The notes under the pieces are model-generated. The model ran no database searches. It had not been told where the DNA came from and saw nothing but the letters and a program-made list of their open reading frames with translations. A stretch of DNA of 64,000 nt from Hyphomicrobiales bacterium (GTDB lineage Bacteria > Pseudomonadota > Alphaproteobacteria > Rhizobiales > Beijerinckiaceae): positions 496,001-560,000 of the forward strand of contig JAIXYZ010000013.1 of NCBI GenBank assembly GCA_027489955.1, given 5' to 3'. Below are positions 26,927 through 34,855 of this stretch, in pieces. A program made the translations under genes and the position numbers. The stretch's first letter is position 1; the number at the start of each line of letters is the position of its first letter.

Positions 26927-28270
26927 TCAGGATTCGCGGAAGGCGCGGCTCATGCTGTCCCTGATGGGACGCATAATATACTCGAAAAACGTGCGCTCGC
27001 TCGTGGTGATGTACAGCTCGGCCGGCATGCCCGGCGTCGGTCGGAAATTCGGCACGCGCGCCAGATCCTGCGGATCGAGCTGCACGCGCACGACGTAGAC
27101 GTCGCTCGCGCCCCGCGCGCCGGTCTGGTCGTTGGTCAGCGCGTCGGCCGAGACGTACACGACATGCCCGCCGATCATCGGCGTGACGCGCCGGTTCAGC
27201 GCCACGAGCCGTACGGTGGCGGCGCGGCCCGAGGTGACGAGGTCGATGTCCTGCGGCCGCACGCGGCCCTCGATGATCAAATCCTCCTGGAGGGGCAGGA
27301 TCTCCATGATGTTCTTGCCCGCCTCGATGACGCCGCCGGGCGTGTGGTAGCGCAGCTTCACGACGGCGCCGCGCACCGGCGCGGTGATCGTGATCCGGTC
27401 GAGCACGTTGGTGGCGGCGCGGATGCGCTCGCGGACGTCGTGGAGTTCGCCCGCGACCTCGTGCATCTGCTCCACGGCCGCCTTGATCTTCGCGCTGCGC
27501 GCCGCCGCGATCTGCTCGCGGGTGCGGGAGATGCGCTCGCGCACGTCGCCGATTTCGCCCGTCAGCCGCCCGGCTTCGCCCTGGAGGCTTACATGGGCGC
27601 GCTGGAGCGCCAGGACCTCCGGCTTGCGGATCAGGCCGCCCTGAAGCAGGTGCGACTTGGCGTCGAGCTCCTCGCTGAACAGGTCGAGCTGCTTTCGCGC
27701 GAAGTGCAACTGCGTCTGGCCGCCTTCCAGGCGCTGGACGAGGGAATTGATGCTCTCGCGGAGCGTCGCGACCTCGTTCTCGTAATTCGTCCGGCGCGCC
27801 TCGAAGGTGAGGGTCTGGGTGCTGACGATGGTGCGCACGTCCGGATCTTCCGTCTGCGAGGTCAGCTCGGCGGGGAGGATGATCTGGGGCAGTTCCTCGA
27901 TCTCGGCCTGAAGCCGGGCCTCCATCGCCACAAGCCGCAGGCGGCGCAGCGTCAGGCGCCGCAGTTCCGCGCGCGCCGCGGTCTCGTCGAGCTCGACCAG
28001 CGTCTGACCCTCGTTCACCACGTCGCCCTCCCGGACCATGATGCGGCGGATCACGCCGCCTTCCAGGTGCTGGATGATCTTGTTCTCGCCGCGCGCGACG
28101 AAGGTGCCGGAGGTGACGATCGCGCCCGCGATCAGCGCCGTGTTCGCCCAGAGGCCGAAACCCGCCACCGCGAAGATGACGGTGGCGTATCCCATCGCGG
28201 TCAGCAGATAGCGGGCCTTGGGCAGGCCGGCATGCCATTCCGGCCCGGCAGGCTTGATCGGATCGGCCAT
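26927..28270 (-). CDS. Type I secretion membrane fusion protein (HlyD/PrtE/PrsE family)
   Basis: The periplasmic adaptor that joins the ABC exporter to an outer-membrane TolC channel. The 447-residue protein has a short cytoplasmic N-terminus, one transmembrane helix at about 24-48, the biotinyl-lipoyl-like half-motif KIIQHLEGGVIRRIMVREGDVV near 64-84 and its second half RGAVVKLRYHTPGGVIEAG near 310-330, a long coiled-coil hairpin (about 95-290), and a conserved C-terminal GMPAELYITTSERTFFEYIM. It is the last gene of the minus-strand secretion locus, 31 bases after the ABC gene. No tolC-like gene is in the window. Confidence 0.95.
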   Translation of the reverse strand: MADPIKPAGPEWHAGLPKARYLLTAMGYATVIFAVAGFGLWANTALIAGAIVTSGTFVARGENKIIQHLEGGVIRRIMVREGDVVNEGQTLVELDETAARAELRRLTLRRLRLVAMEARLQAEIEELPQIILPAELTSQTEDPDVRTIVSTQTLTFEARRTNYENEVATLRESINSLVQRLEGGQTQLHFARKQLDLFSEELDAKSHLLQGGLIRKPEVLALQRAHVSLQGEAGRLTGEIGDVRERISRTREQIAAARSAKIKAAVEQMHEVAGELHDVRERIRAATNVLDRITITAPVRGAVVKLRYHTPGGVIEAGKNIMEILPLQEDLIIEGRVRPQDIDLVTSGRAATVRLVALNRRVTPMIGGHVVYVSADALTNDQTGARGASDVYVVRVQLDPQDLARVPNFRPTPGMPAELYITTSERTFFEYIMRPIRDSMSRAFRES

Positions 28271-28301
28271 GTGAGGGACCTCCCTGGTCTGGACTTCTGG
28301 G

Positions 28302-30176
28302 TCAGCCGATGGTGGCGGGTTCGCCCGGCCGGCCGTTGCCGGCCTGGCCCATGAGGATGGGGATGATGTCGTCGCGTTTGCCGATCGACTGAACGGACCC
28401 GTCCTTCAGGATCATGATCTTGTCGACGTGGCGCAGGAGCGAGGGGCGCTGCGTGATGGCGACGACGGTGATGCCGCGCGCCTTGGCCCGCACGAGCGCC
28501 TTGGCCAGCGCCAGCTCGCCGGCGGTGTCGAGGTTGGCGTTGGGCTCGTCCAGCACGACGAGGCGCGGATCGCCGAAGAAGGCGCGCGCCAGGCCGAGCC
28601 GCTGCTTCTGCCCGCCCGAAAGCGGGCTGCCGTCCATGGCGATCTGCGTCTCGTAGCCCTGCGAGAACTGCGAGACCATCTCGTGGATGTCGGCCAGTTC
28701 CGCCGCCTCGAACACCATGGCGTCGGTGATGTCCTCCCGCATGCGGGCGATGTTCGCCTTGATGGAACCGGGGAAGAGCTGCACGTCCTGCGGCAGGTAG
28801 CCGACGCTCTCGCCGAACTGCCGGGCGTCCCAGTTGCGCAGGTCCATCATGTCCAGCCGGATGCTGCCGGCCGTGGGATAGATCGACCCCACCAGCATGC
28901 GCGCCAGCGTCGACTTGCCGGTTCCCGACGACCCGACGATAGCCAGCGACTCGCCCGGCGAGAGCTGGAAGGAGATGCCGTTGAGGATCACCTTCTTGGT
29001 GGGCGGCGGCACGTAGAGCAGACGCTCCACCGTGACGCGGCCCTGCGGCCGGGGCAGGCGCAGCCGGTCGAAATTCAGCGGCGAGGTCTGGAGCAGCGAC
29101 TTGATCCGGGCATAGGCGAGCCGCGCCTGGATGAAGTTCCGCCAGCCCTCGATCGTGCCCTCGATGGGAGCGAGCGCGCGGCTGCCGACGATCGAGGCCG
29201 CGATGATCATGCCGCCGGTCAGCGTGCCCTCGATGGACAGCCACGCGCCCCAGCCCAGGATCGCCACCTGCGTCATGAGCCGCACGAACTTGGAGATGCC
29301 GGTCATGAGGACGTTGCGGTCCTGCGCGACGATCTGCGCGCGCAGGGACTCGGCCGTCTCCCGGCCCCAGATCTGCACCGCCTCCGGCACCATGCCCATG
29401 GCGTTGAGCACCTGCGCGTTGCGGGCAATGGCGTCGGCCTGAAGGTTGGCGCGCGTGCCGTAGGCGTTGGCGCGGCTGAAGGCGACCGCGGTGAGCCTCT
29501 GGTTCAGGATCGCGATGGCCAGGAGCAGCGCGCCGGTGCTCGCCACGATCCACCCGAGGTCCGGATGGATGAGGAAGACCGCCGCCAGATAGATCGGCGC
29601 CACCGGCGTGTCGAGCATCGTCAGGATGACGGGGCCGGTCAGGAAGGCGCGCAATTGCTGCAGGTCGCCGAGGATCTGGAATTCGCGGCTCGATCCGTTC
29701 TGCGAGGCCTTCGCGGCCGCGCTGAGCACCGGCGCGCCGAGCTTTGTCTCCACCTCCACCGCGATGCGGGTCAGCATGTAGCGGCGGATCGTGTCGAGCA
29801 GGGTGTGGATGAAGATCGCCCCCGCCACGATCAGCGACAGCATGATGAGGGTGTCGATGCTGCGGCTCGTCAGCACCCGGTCGGAGATGGAGAACAGGTA
29901 GATCGGGACGGCCAGCACCAGCACGTTGATGAAGAACGAGAACATCGCGACGTTGACGAGGCTCGTGCGCACGCCAGCAAGGCCGCGGCCCAGCACCTCG
30001 CGGAAGTCCCGGTCCGCGGTTCGGCGCTGGACGGCCGGGCCGGCGCCCTGGGCCGGCGCCCGGCCGCCATCTGTCGTGGCCGGCACGTCGTCCGGCGCGT
30101 CCGGGGGCAGGACCGTTCCGGTCTTCGCGGGGCCGTTCGCCTCGTCGGCGGGGCTGCTGGTCAGTCCGTCTCGCAT
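28302..30176 (-). CDS. Type I secretion ABC exporter (PrtD/PrsD family)
   Basis: An inner-membrane exporter with fused membrane and ATPase domains. The 624-residue protein has an extra Pro/Gly/Ala-rich cytoplasmic N-terminus of about 60 residues, six helices between about 75 and 335 (starting VNVAMFSFFINVLVLAVPIYLFSISDRVLTSRS), then the ATPase with Walker A GSSGTGKS at 415-422, Q-loop YLPQDVQLF, signature LSGGQKQR, Walker B LVVLDEPNANLD and switch His in ITQRPS (Gln-Arg variant ITQRP as in this subfamily). No C39 peptidase domain, so cargo should carry an uncleaved C-terminal signal. It is 54 bases downstream of the repeat-protein gene. Confidence 0.95.
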   Translation of the reverse strand: MRDGLTSSPADEANGPAKTGTVLPPDAPDDVPATTDGGRAPAQGAGPAVQRRTADRDFREVLGRGLAGVRTSLVNVAMFSFFINVLVLAVPIYLFSISDRVLTSRSIDTLIMLSLIVAGAIFIHTLLDTIRRYMLTRIAVEVETKLGAPVLSAAAKASQNGSSREFQILGDLQQLRAFLTGPVILTMLDTPVAPIYLAAVFLIHPDLGWIVASTGALLLAIAILNQRLTAVAFSRANAYGTRANLQADAIARNAQVLNAMGMVPEAVQIWGRETAESLRAQIVAQDRNVLMTGISKFVRLMTQVAILGWGAWLSIEGTLTGGMIIAASIVGSRALAPIEGTIEGWRNFIQARLAYARIKSLLQTSPLNFDRLRLPRPQGRVTVERLLYVPPPTKKVILNGISFQLSPGESLAIVGSSGTGKSTLARMLVGSIYPTAGSIRLDMMDLRNWDARQFGESVGYLPQDVQLFPGSIKANIARMREDITDAMVFEAAELADIHEMVSQFSQGYETQIAMDGSPLSGGQKQRLGLARAFFGDPRLVVLDEPNANLDTAGELALAKALVRAKARGITVVAITQRPSLLRHVDKIMILKDGSVQSIGKRDDIIPILMGQAGNGRPGEPATIG

Positions 30177-30230
30177 GGGCGTCTCCGCGGGCGGGCAGGC
30201 CAGGCCGCAAGGCCCGGCCTCCCGGCAGGT

Positions 30231-32135
30231 TCAGGTGAGGAGGTGTCCGAGCATGTCGTGATGGAGGCCGGAGGAGGGGGCCGCGTCCGGCGCGGCTTCC
30301 TGCGTCTGGGCAGGGGCATCCTCGCCGAGGAAGGCGATGACCTCGCCGGCCAGTGCCTGCGTGTCGCGTACCGTCACCGCCTCGTCCGCCGGCACCACGA
30401 TCTCGGTCTGCACGAGCACCGCGTCCGAATAGGTGACGCCGCCCACGAACTGGTGTCCGGCACTGCCGACGTCGACGATGGCGGCGGCGTTCATGAGGAG
30501 GTTGTCGCCGGTGACCGCCTGCTGGGTCATGCTCCCGCCGTAGCAGGACATCACCTGCTGCAGCGTGTCGGCGTCGCTGACGATGTTCAGCTGGTCGACG
30601 ATGTTGATGTCGTAGTAGTTGCCGGTGACGATCAGCACGTCGACGAACGTGCCCGTCCCGCCGAGCTGCCATCCGTTGCCGAAGTCGAGATGGCCGTCCT
30701 GGTCCAGCAGGTCCTGGACGAAGGCGTTGAGATCGGCGCCGACCGGCAGGTAGTCGGTCCCGCCGATCTTGTCGATCGCGGCATAGTTGAACAGCTGGTT
30801 GCCCGCCGTCGCCACTGCGCTCCCCGTGCCGTCGGACATGGCGCCGGACTGCACGACGTGGTCGTTGTCGACGAGCAGGTTGGTCTGGAAGATCGCGTTG
30901 ACCTCGCGATAGGCGCCCAGGACGATGACGATGTCGTAGAACTTGCCGAGGCTCGAGATATCGACGGAATTGACCGCGTTGTTCAGGCCCGTGGACAGGT
31001 ACTGGTACTCGCCGGTCATCTGCTGCACGACGTAGTCGTTGTCGCTGATCCAGTTGGTCTGGCAGACGGTCTTGATGTCGAAGAAGTCGCCCTCGTGGAT
31101 GTCGACGTTCCAGTACCGTCCCAGCCCGGTATCGGGCAGACCCCCTTCCAGCACGGGCCGGTCCAGGAATTCGGCGACATTGGTCGCTGTGGTGGGCGCG
31201 TCGGCCAGCGCCGGGCCGGCGCCCGGATTCCCCTCGACGGTGTCGCGATCGCAATAGGCGTTGATCTGGATGATGGCGTCGGTGCGCCAGTAATCACCGA
31301 GCACGACGAGATGGCCGCGGAAATCGTGCGCATCGAGGATCGTCGCGGCGTTGACGGCGACGTTGCCGCCGGTCTCCGCCACCTGGCCGCACGCATCCTC
31401 AGGCCAAGCGCGCTCGACCTTTTCGGGCAGCACCACCGCCTCGTCCGACGAGCCGAGGACCCCGTCCACGTGCCGTCCGGCGGTCAGGGGCTGCGCGTCG
31501 GAGAGCGATGACGGTCCGGAATCGGGGCCGCTCGCGGCCTCCTGGTAGCGCAGGACGGCGGCGACCGGGTCGGCGCCGTCGCCGAACAGGCGCTGGTGCC
31601 AGGCCTCGCGGGGCCCGTCCTCCATCCAGTGGGCGATGATCTGCTGCGCTTCGCCCACCGCGGCGATGTGGTCCGGGCTCGCCTCGCCGCCGAACGTGTC
31701 GTCGTCGTGGAGCAGGTTCGTCTGGTGGACGCGCAGGTCGAGCTGGTCGCCGCCTTCCTTGTAGGTGATCGAGTAGCCACGCTGGACGTTGAACGCATAG
31801 CCGTGGTCGGTCCCATGCTGCGCCGGCAGCGGCGGCAGCTTCTGCGGGGTCAGCGGCGCGGCGGCCACGGCCTGCAGTCTGATCGGGCGCAGCGCCTGAA
31901 GCATGGCGTGCACGCCATCGTCCGTCATGGGCAGGAGCGGCGCGGGGCTGGGGCCGCCGCTGAACTCTTCGTCGGGCGGCGGTGAGGGGGCCTGCGGCTG
32001 GAAGGGAAATTCGTCGGCGCCCACGCGCTGGGGCAGGGCATCCTCGTAGACGACATGGTCCCTGCCCGGATCCCTGAACATGTGCAGGTAGCCTGCAAAC
32101 CGCTCGATCATCTCGGTGACGTTGCCGGGCTGCAT
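30231..32135 (-). CDS. Unrecognised 634-residue repeat protein, probable type I secretion cargo
   Basis: No known family recognised. Acidic, Cys-poor and without a signal peptide. A Pro-rich N-terminus (about 40-105) is followed by repeats of a unit ending in the motif Q-x-N-x(3)-D-x-D: QTNLLHDDD (138-146), QINAYCDRD (290-298), QTNWISDND (359-367), QTNLLVDND (417-425), QLNIVSDAD (515-523), with a degenerate QTEIVVPAD at 576-584. Each complete unit reads roughly GN-x-L-x-N-x-AAI, a loop, then VxVxGxYxDxNxI before the motif. There are no GGxGxDxUx RTX repeats. The C-terminus (SSGLHHDMLGHLLT) is short and hydrophobic. Position directly upstream of the exporter genes suggests export; the Asp ladder could bind calcium. 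Function unknown. Confidence 0.85.
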   Translation of the reverse strand: MQPGNVTEMIERFAGYLHMFRDPGRDHVVYEDALPQRVGADEFPFQPQAPSPPPDEEFSGGPSPAPLLPMTDDGVHAMLQALRPIRLQAVAAAPLTPQKLPPLPAQHGTDHGYAFNVQRGYSITYKEGGDQLDLRVHQTNLLHDDDTFGGEASPDHIAAVGEAQQIIAHWMEDGPREAWHQRLFGDGADPVAAVLRYQEAASGPDSGPSSLSDAQPLTAGRHVDGVLGSSDEAVVLPEKVERAWPEDACGQVAETGGNVAVNAATILDAHDFRGHLVVLGDYWRTDAIIQINAYCDRDTVEGNPGAGPALADAPTTATNVAEFLDRPVLEGGLPDTGLGRYWNVDIHEGDFFDIKTVCQTNWISDNDYVVQQMTGEYQYLSTGLNNAVNSVDISSLGKFYDIVIVLGAYREVNAIFQTNLLVDNDHVVQSGAMSDGTGSAVATAGNQLFNYAAIDKIGGTDYLPVGADLNAFVQDLLDQDGHLDFGNGWQLGGTGTFVDVLIVTGNYYDINIVDQLNIVSDADTLQQVMSCYGGSMTQQAVTGDNLLMNAAAIVDVGSAGHQFVGGVTYSDAVLVQTEIVVPADEAVTVRDTQALAGEVIAFLGEDAPAQTQEAAPDAAPSSGLHHDMLGHLLT

Positions 32136-32240
32136 GACGGACCTCTGCGGAAAGAGGAAGGCCGACCGCCGGGCGGCGGGATGCCGGAGGCGGGCTCCGC
32201 ATCCGGCGCCCGGGCACCGGCGGCGCGCGTGCTATCGGAC

Positions 32241-32276
32241 GGAAAAAGGAGGCCCGCGCGGCTGTCGCCGCGCGGG
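32241..32276 (-). terminator. Intrinsic terminator between the two putative cargo genes
   Basis: A perfect 10-pair GC stem (32253-32262 with 32267-32276, loop of 4) is followed on the minus strand by CCTCCTTTTT. It lies just after the Q/N-rich gene (stop at 32290). Transcripts from the upstream promoter should largely end here, giving more of the Q/N-rich mRNA than of the exporter mRNA. Confidence 0.85.
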
Positions 32277-32289
32277 TTGGAGGCCGTGC

Positions 32290-33189
32290 TCAGAGAGCGT
32301 CGGAATGCAGGTCGTTGCCGACCACCGTCAGATCGAGCGAGTTGAACTGGATGTTCGCGCCCATCGTGATGGTCTGGGTGAAGGCTTCCTGGTTGATGAC
32401 GCCGTCCGCGGAGGACGCGCCGACATTGGACAGGGAGCCGTCCTCGCCGATCGTCGAGGTGATCGCACCCGCCGTGACGCCGCCGCCATGGGCATCGGCA
32501 TACTGCACGAAGCCGCCGGCCGTGGTGCTGTCGCAGGGGTTGCACCAGTCGAACTCGTATCCCGAGCCGCCGCCGGCGCTGTAGGCGACCGAAGCGCCCT
32601 CGAGATGGTCGTTGTCGACGAGGTTGTTCACCTGATCGATGTTGAACGCGGTGTCGTTCCCCTGGCCGCTGACGTCCTGGTAGACGTTGTCGGGCATCAG
32701 GAAGAGGCTGCCGTCCAGCTCCGGAATGTCGAGGTGCTCGATGTCGATCACGTCGTTATCGGAGGGGATGGAGTCCCCGGCATCCACCGCAGCCGTCACC
32801 GCGACGTTCACCGTCGTGTTCACGGTGCTGCTGACCGTGTTGTCCACGGTGTTGCAGACGCCGCTGTCGACGTGGTTGTCGATCTCGTTGGCGTTGATGT
32901 TGCCGTTCAGGTTCCCGTTGGCATTGCCGTTGAGGTTGCCGTTGCCGTTCAGGTTCCCGTTACCGTTCAGGTTGCCGTTCTCGCTGTAGGCCGCCGAATA
33001 GACGTCCTGAGCGGCCGTCTGGCCGGCATACTGATGCTGGCCCTGCGACTGGCCCTGACCCTGGCCCTGACCCTGGTTCTGGCCCTGACCCTGCTTCTGG
33101 AGCTCGGCCTGGGCCTGGAGCTGCGCCTGCAGCTCGGACTGATGCTGGTCCTGATCCTGGCTGTTCGGATCCCACCACTGATTGGTCAT
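32290..33189 (-). CDS. Gln/Asn/Gly-rich low-complexity protein, probable type I secretion cargo
   Basis: 299 residues, no recognised family and no N-terminal signal. Four zones: a Gln/Gly-rich zone (12-52; QGQGQNQGQGQGQGQ), an Asn/Gly zone of GNLNGN units (71-98), a Val/Asn/Thr zone with alternating pattern (106-136; VDNTVSSTVNTTVNVAV), and a C-terminal Gly/Ser/Thr/Asp-rich region. QVNNLVDND at 186-194 is the same motif as in the downstream 634-residue protein (QTNLLVDND), tying the two together. It ends NSLDLTVVGNDLHSDAL. The composition is amyloid- or adhesin-like. A good ribosome site (AGGAGACG) precedes the ATG at 33189. It is the first gene of the secretion locus and is followed by a terminator. 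Confidence 0.85.
   Translation of the reverse strand: MTNQWWDPNSQDQDQHQSELQAQLQAQAELQKQGQGQNQGQGQGQGQSQGQHQYAGQTAAQDVYSAAYSENGNLNGNGNLNGNGNLNGNANGNLNGNINANEIDNHVDSGVCNTVDNTVSSTVNTTVNVAVTAAVDAGDSIPSDNDVIDIEHLDIPELDGSLFLMPDNVYQDVSGQGNDTAFNIDQVNNLVDNDHLEGASVAYSAGGGSGYEFDWCNPCDSTTAGGFVQYADAHGGGVTAGAITSTIGEDGSLSNVGASSADGVINQEAFTQTITMGANIQFNSLDLTVVGNDLHSDAL
32896..32979. repeat. Tandem 18-base units encoding GNLNGN
   Basis: Inside the Q/N-rich gene, codons 71-98 are built from imperfect 18-base repeats (GNLNGN, four full units plus a variant). A second simple repeat, codons 33-52 (33034-33093), alternates Gln and Gly codons. Such tracts change length by slippage or recombination. Confidence 0.85.
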
Positions 33190-33649
33190 GATACGTCTCC
33201 TGTCATGAGGATTTGAGGGACGTACCGGCCGGGCTGCGGGGCGCAGATCTTCTACGTCGGCGCCGTCGGCATGCTGCCAGCACGATACGATGTGGGTGAA
33301 TGTTCACTCGCTTCTCAGGTCATGGCACGGCGCCTCCCGTCGTCAGGCCGAGCGCATGCAAGTCCCGCTGCCGTCTGCGGCGGGAAAGCAAGATCAAGTC
33401 AAGGCACAGTCATCCATTCGCTTCCTGACGAAGCGTTGCACGGATATGCGCCTGAAAACTGATCTGGCTCAGCAATGGCCTCTGTCGACCGGATAATCTG
33501 CAGTGCAGTCGCTGATCGACGATTGAATGATCGGAGCGATCTCACCGACGGTCAATGTGATTATATTTACCTGGCTCCGGATCGCAGGACATGACGTTGC
33601 GGAATGCTCGGAAACCGATGGCCGGGTGGGGCGGGGAGGCTTAAGCATC
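33190..33649. other. 460-base intergenic, divergent promoters of secretion locus and zinc-ribbon gene
   Basis: No convincing gene. Short frames here have no ribosome sites or family character. Base composition is visibly less GC-rich than the neighbours between about 33280 and 33600. It must hold the promoter of the Q/N-rich gene (minus) and that of the zinc-ribbon gene (plus). I could not identify a specific operator. Confidence 0.5.
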
Positions 33650-34072
33650 ATGATGCAGGGACCTGAGGACAGCACAGACCCGGACGACGCCCCCGACGGG
33701 CTGGACATGCTTCGTGACGAGGCGGCGGCTTACGCCTGGATCGAGCGGATCGTCTGGCCGCAGGGTCCGGTCTGCCCGCGCTGCGGCCGGGGAGACCGGA
33801 TCGGCGCCCTCCATGGCGCCTCGGTCCATCTGGGCACGTACAAGTGCTATGCCTGCCGCAAGCCCTTCTCCTTCCGCTCGGGAACGCCGTTCCACGCCAG
33901 CAACGTCTCCCTGACCCGCTGGCTCCAGGCGCTCTATCTGTGCCGGGACGGTGAGATACCCCGTCCGAGCGTGCTGCAGACGGCCCTGGGCATCACGGCA
34001 AAGACGGCGGCCGCGCTGCGGCGGAGGCTCGAGCGCGAACTTTCGCCGCGACGCCCGGCAAAGTTGCGGTAG
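33650..34072 (+). CDS. Stand-alone IS1595-type transposase zinc-ribbon protein
   Basis: 140 residues. The segment from about 22 to 110 matches the zinc-ribbon domain found at the N-terminus of IS1595-family transposases: AYAWIERIVWPQGPVCPRCG, then TYKCYACRKPFSFRSGTPFHASNVSLTRWLQALYLC, with zinc ligands C42, C45, C66 and C69. It then has a short helical region TALGITAKTAAALRRRLERE resembling the start of the next transposase segment and stops. There is no DDE catalytic domain and no terminal inverted repeats were seen. Either a remnant or, since the frame is intact with a GGGGAGG ribosome site, a domesticated DNA-binding protein that could regulate the divergent secretion locus. Confidence 0.75.
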   Translation: MMQGPEDSTDPDDAPDGLDMLRDEAAAYAWIERIVWPQGPVCPRCGRGDRIGALHGASVHLGTYKCYACRKPFSFRSGTPFHASNVSLTRWLQALYLCRDGEIPRPSVLQTALGITAKTAAALRRRLERELSPRRPAKLR

Positions 34073-34152
34073 GTCAACTCGGCCCGCGGAGGCAGGCGCG
34101 ATAGTCGAGCCTGGATACGGCCTTCCGCCTGGTTGCGTCAGGAGTCGGTGCC

Positions 34153-34464
34153 ATGCAGTTCGCGTCCCCTTGTCCGACCTTCGCCCGCCTGCGCAGCGTG
34201 CAGCGCGCACCGGCCCGGCCCCCCGGGCTCCCGGCTTACGCGATCCGGCAATTCGCGCAGTTCGCCGAACTCTCGGGGATCCGCGAAGACCCTTCGGCCC
34301 TGGCGCTGATCGAGCGGGCTCTCAGGGCCATGCTGGTCCCGCGCCGCCCCTGTCCTCAGTCCGTTTCGGACGCTTCCGGCAGGCCCGCCGGATCGTCCCG
34401 CAGCATGACCGCGCGCCAGAGGTCGAACGAGCCGGCGGAGACCGCGTCCGCCGCGTCCGGTTGA
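34153..34464 (+). CDS. Possible small hypothetical protein
   Basis: A 103-residue frame with ATG at 34153 and AGGAG 8 bases upstream. The middle part (PAYAIRQFAQFAELSGIREDPSALALIERALRAML) looks like real protein; the C-terminal third is antisense to the next gene and looks random. No family recognised. May be real with a longer than needed tail, or spurious. Confidence 0.3.
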   Translation: MQFASPCPTFARLRSVQRAPARPPGLPAYAIRQFAQFAELSGIREDPSALALIERALRAMLVPRRPCPQSVSDASGRPAGSSRSMTARQRSNEPAETASAASG

Positions 34465-34823
34465 TCCGGCGCGCAATCCCGGAGGGCGGCCGCGAAGGTG
34501 AGGCCCGCGCCCCAGCCGAGGATGAAATCCGGGTCGCAGAGGGTGCTCAGATGAGCGATCGCATCGCCGATCCCTTCCCGATCCTCGCCGCTCAGCGCGG
34601 CGACGACCCGCGTCTGCACGTCCCCGAGGGCCGCCTCGCTGAGGCCCGGCGCGCAGGCCAGCGCGATCGCGGTCGACGCGGCGCTCACGACGCCGAGCGG
34701 GTACGGCTCCCGCCAGTCGGGCACGCAATCGGGATAGGCCGAGGCGAAACGCAGGACATGGGGCTCCAGCGCGCGCAGCGCGGCCTGGCGCGCGGCCCGC
34801 GCCGCATAGGCCCCGCCGATCAC
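34356..34823 (-). CDS. Hypothetical protein
   Basis: 155 residues from a GTG at 34823. Ala-rich and soluble, predicted helical; segments such as ALRALEPHVLRFASAYPDCVPDWREPYPLGVVSA and HLSTLCDPDFILGWGAGLTFAAAL have ordinary protein composition and codon use like the neighbours. No family recognised. It is divergent from the next gene over only 32 bases, and its 3' end overlaps the doubtful small frame on the other strand. Confidence 0.55.
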   Translation of the reverse strand: MIGGAYAARAARQAALRALEPHVLRFASAYPDCVPDWREPYPLGVVSAASTAIALACAPGLSEAALGDVQTRVVAALSGEDREGIGDAIAHLSTLCDPDFILGWGAGLTFAAALRDCAPDQPDAADAVSAGSFDLWRAVMLRDDPAGLPEASETD

Positions 34824-34855
34824 CGGAAGGCCCCCGCGGCCGGGGCGGCGGCGCC

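Noticed and set aside
28201-31254. 1017-codon frame on the minus strand spanning the exporter
   Set aside because: Out of frame with the clear ABC exporter and repeat protein; Arg/Gly/Pro-rich shadow.
28428-31511. 1027-codon open frame on the plus strand
   Set aside because: Antisense to the exporter and repeat-protein genes; no ribosome site or domain.
30231-33189. RTX (GGxGxDxUx) calcium-binding repeats in the putative cargo
   Set aside because: Looked for and not found; the Asp motifs are of another form.
33650-34072. Complete IS1595 insertion sequence
   Set aside because: No DDE domain follows and no terminal inverted repeats or target duplications were seen.
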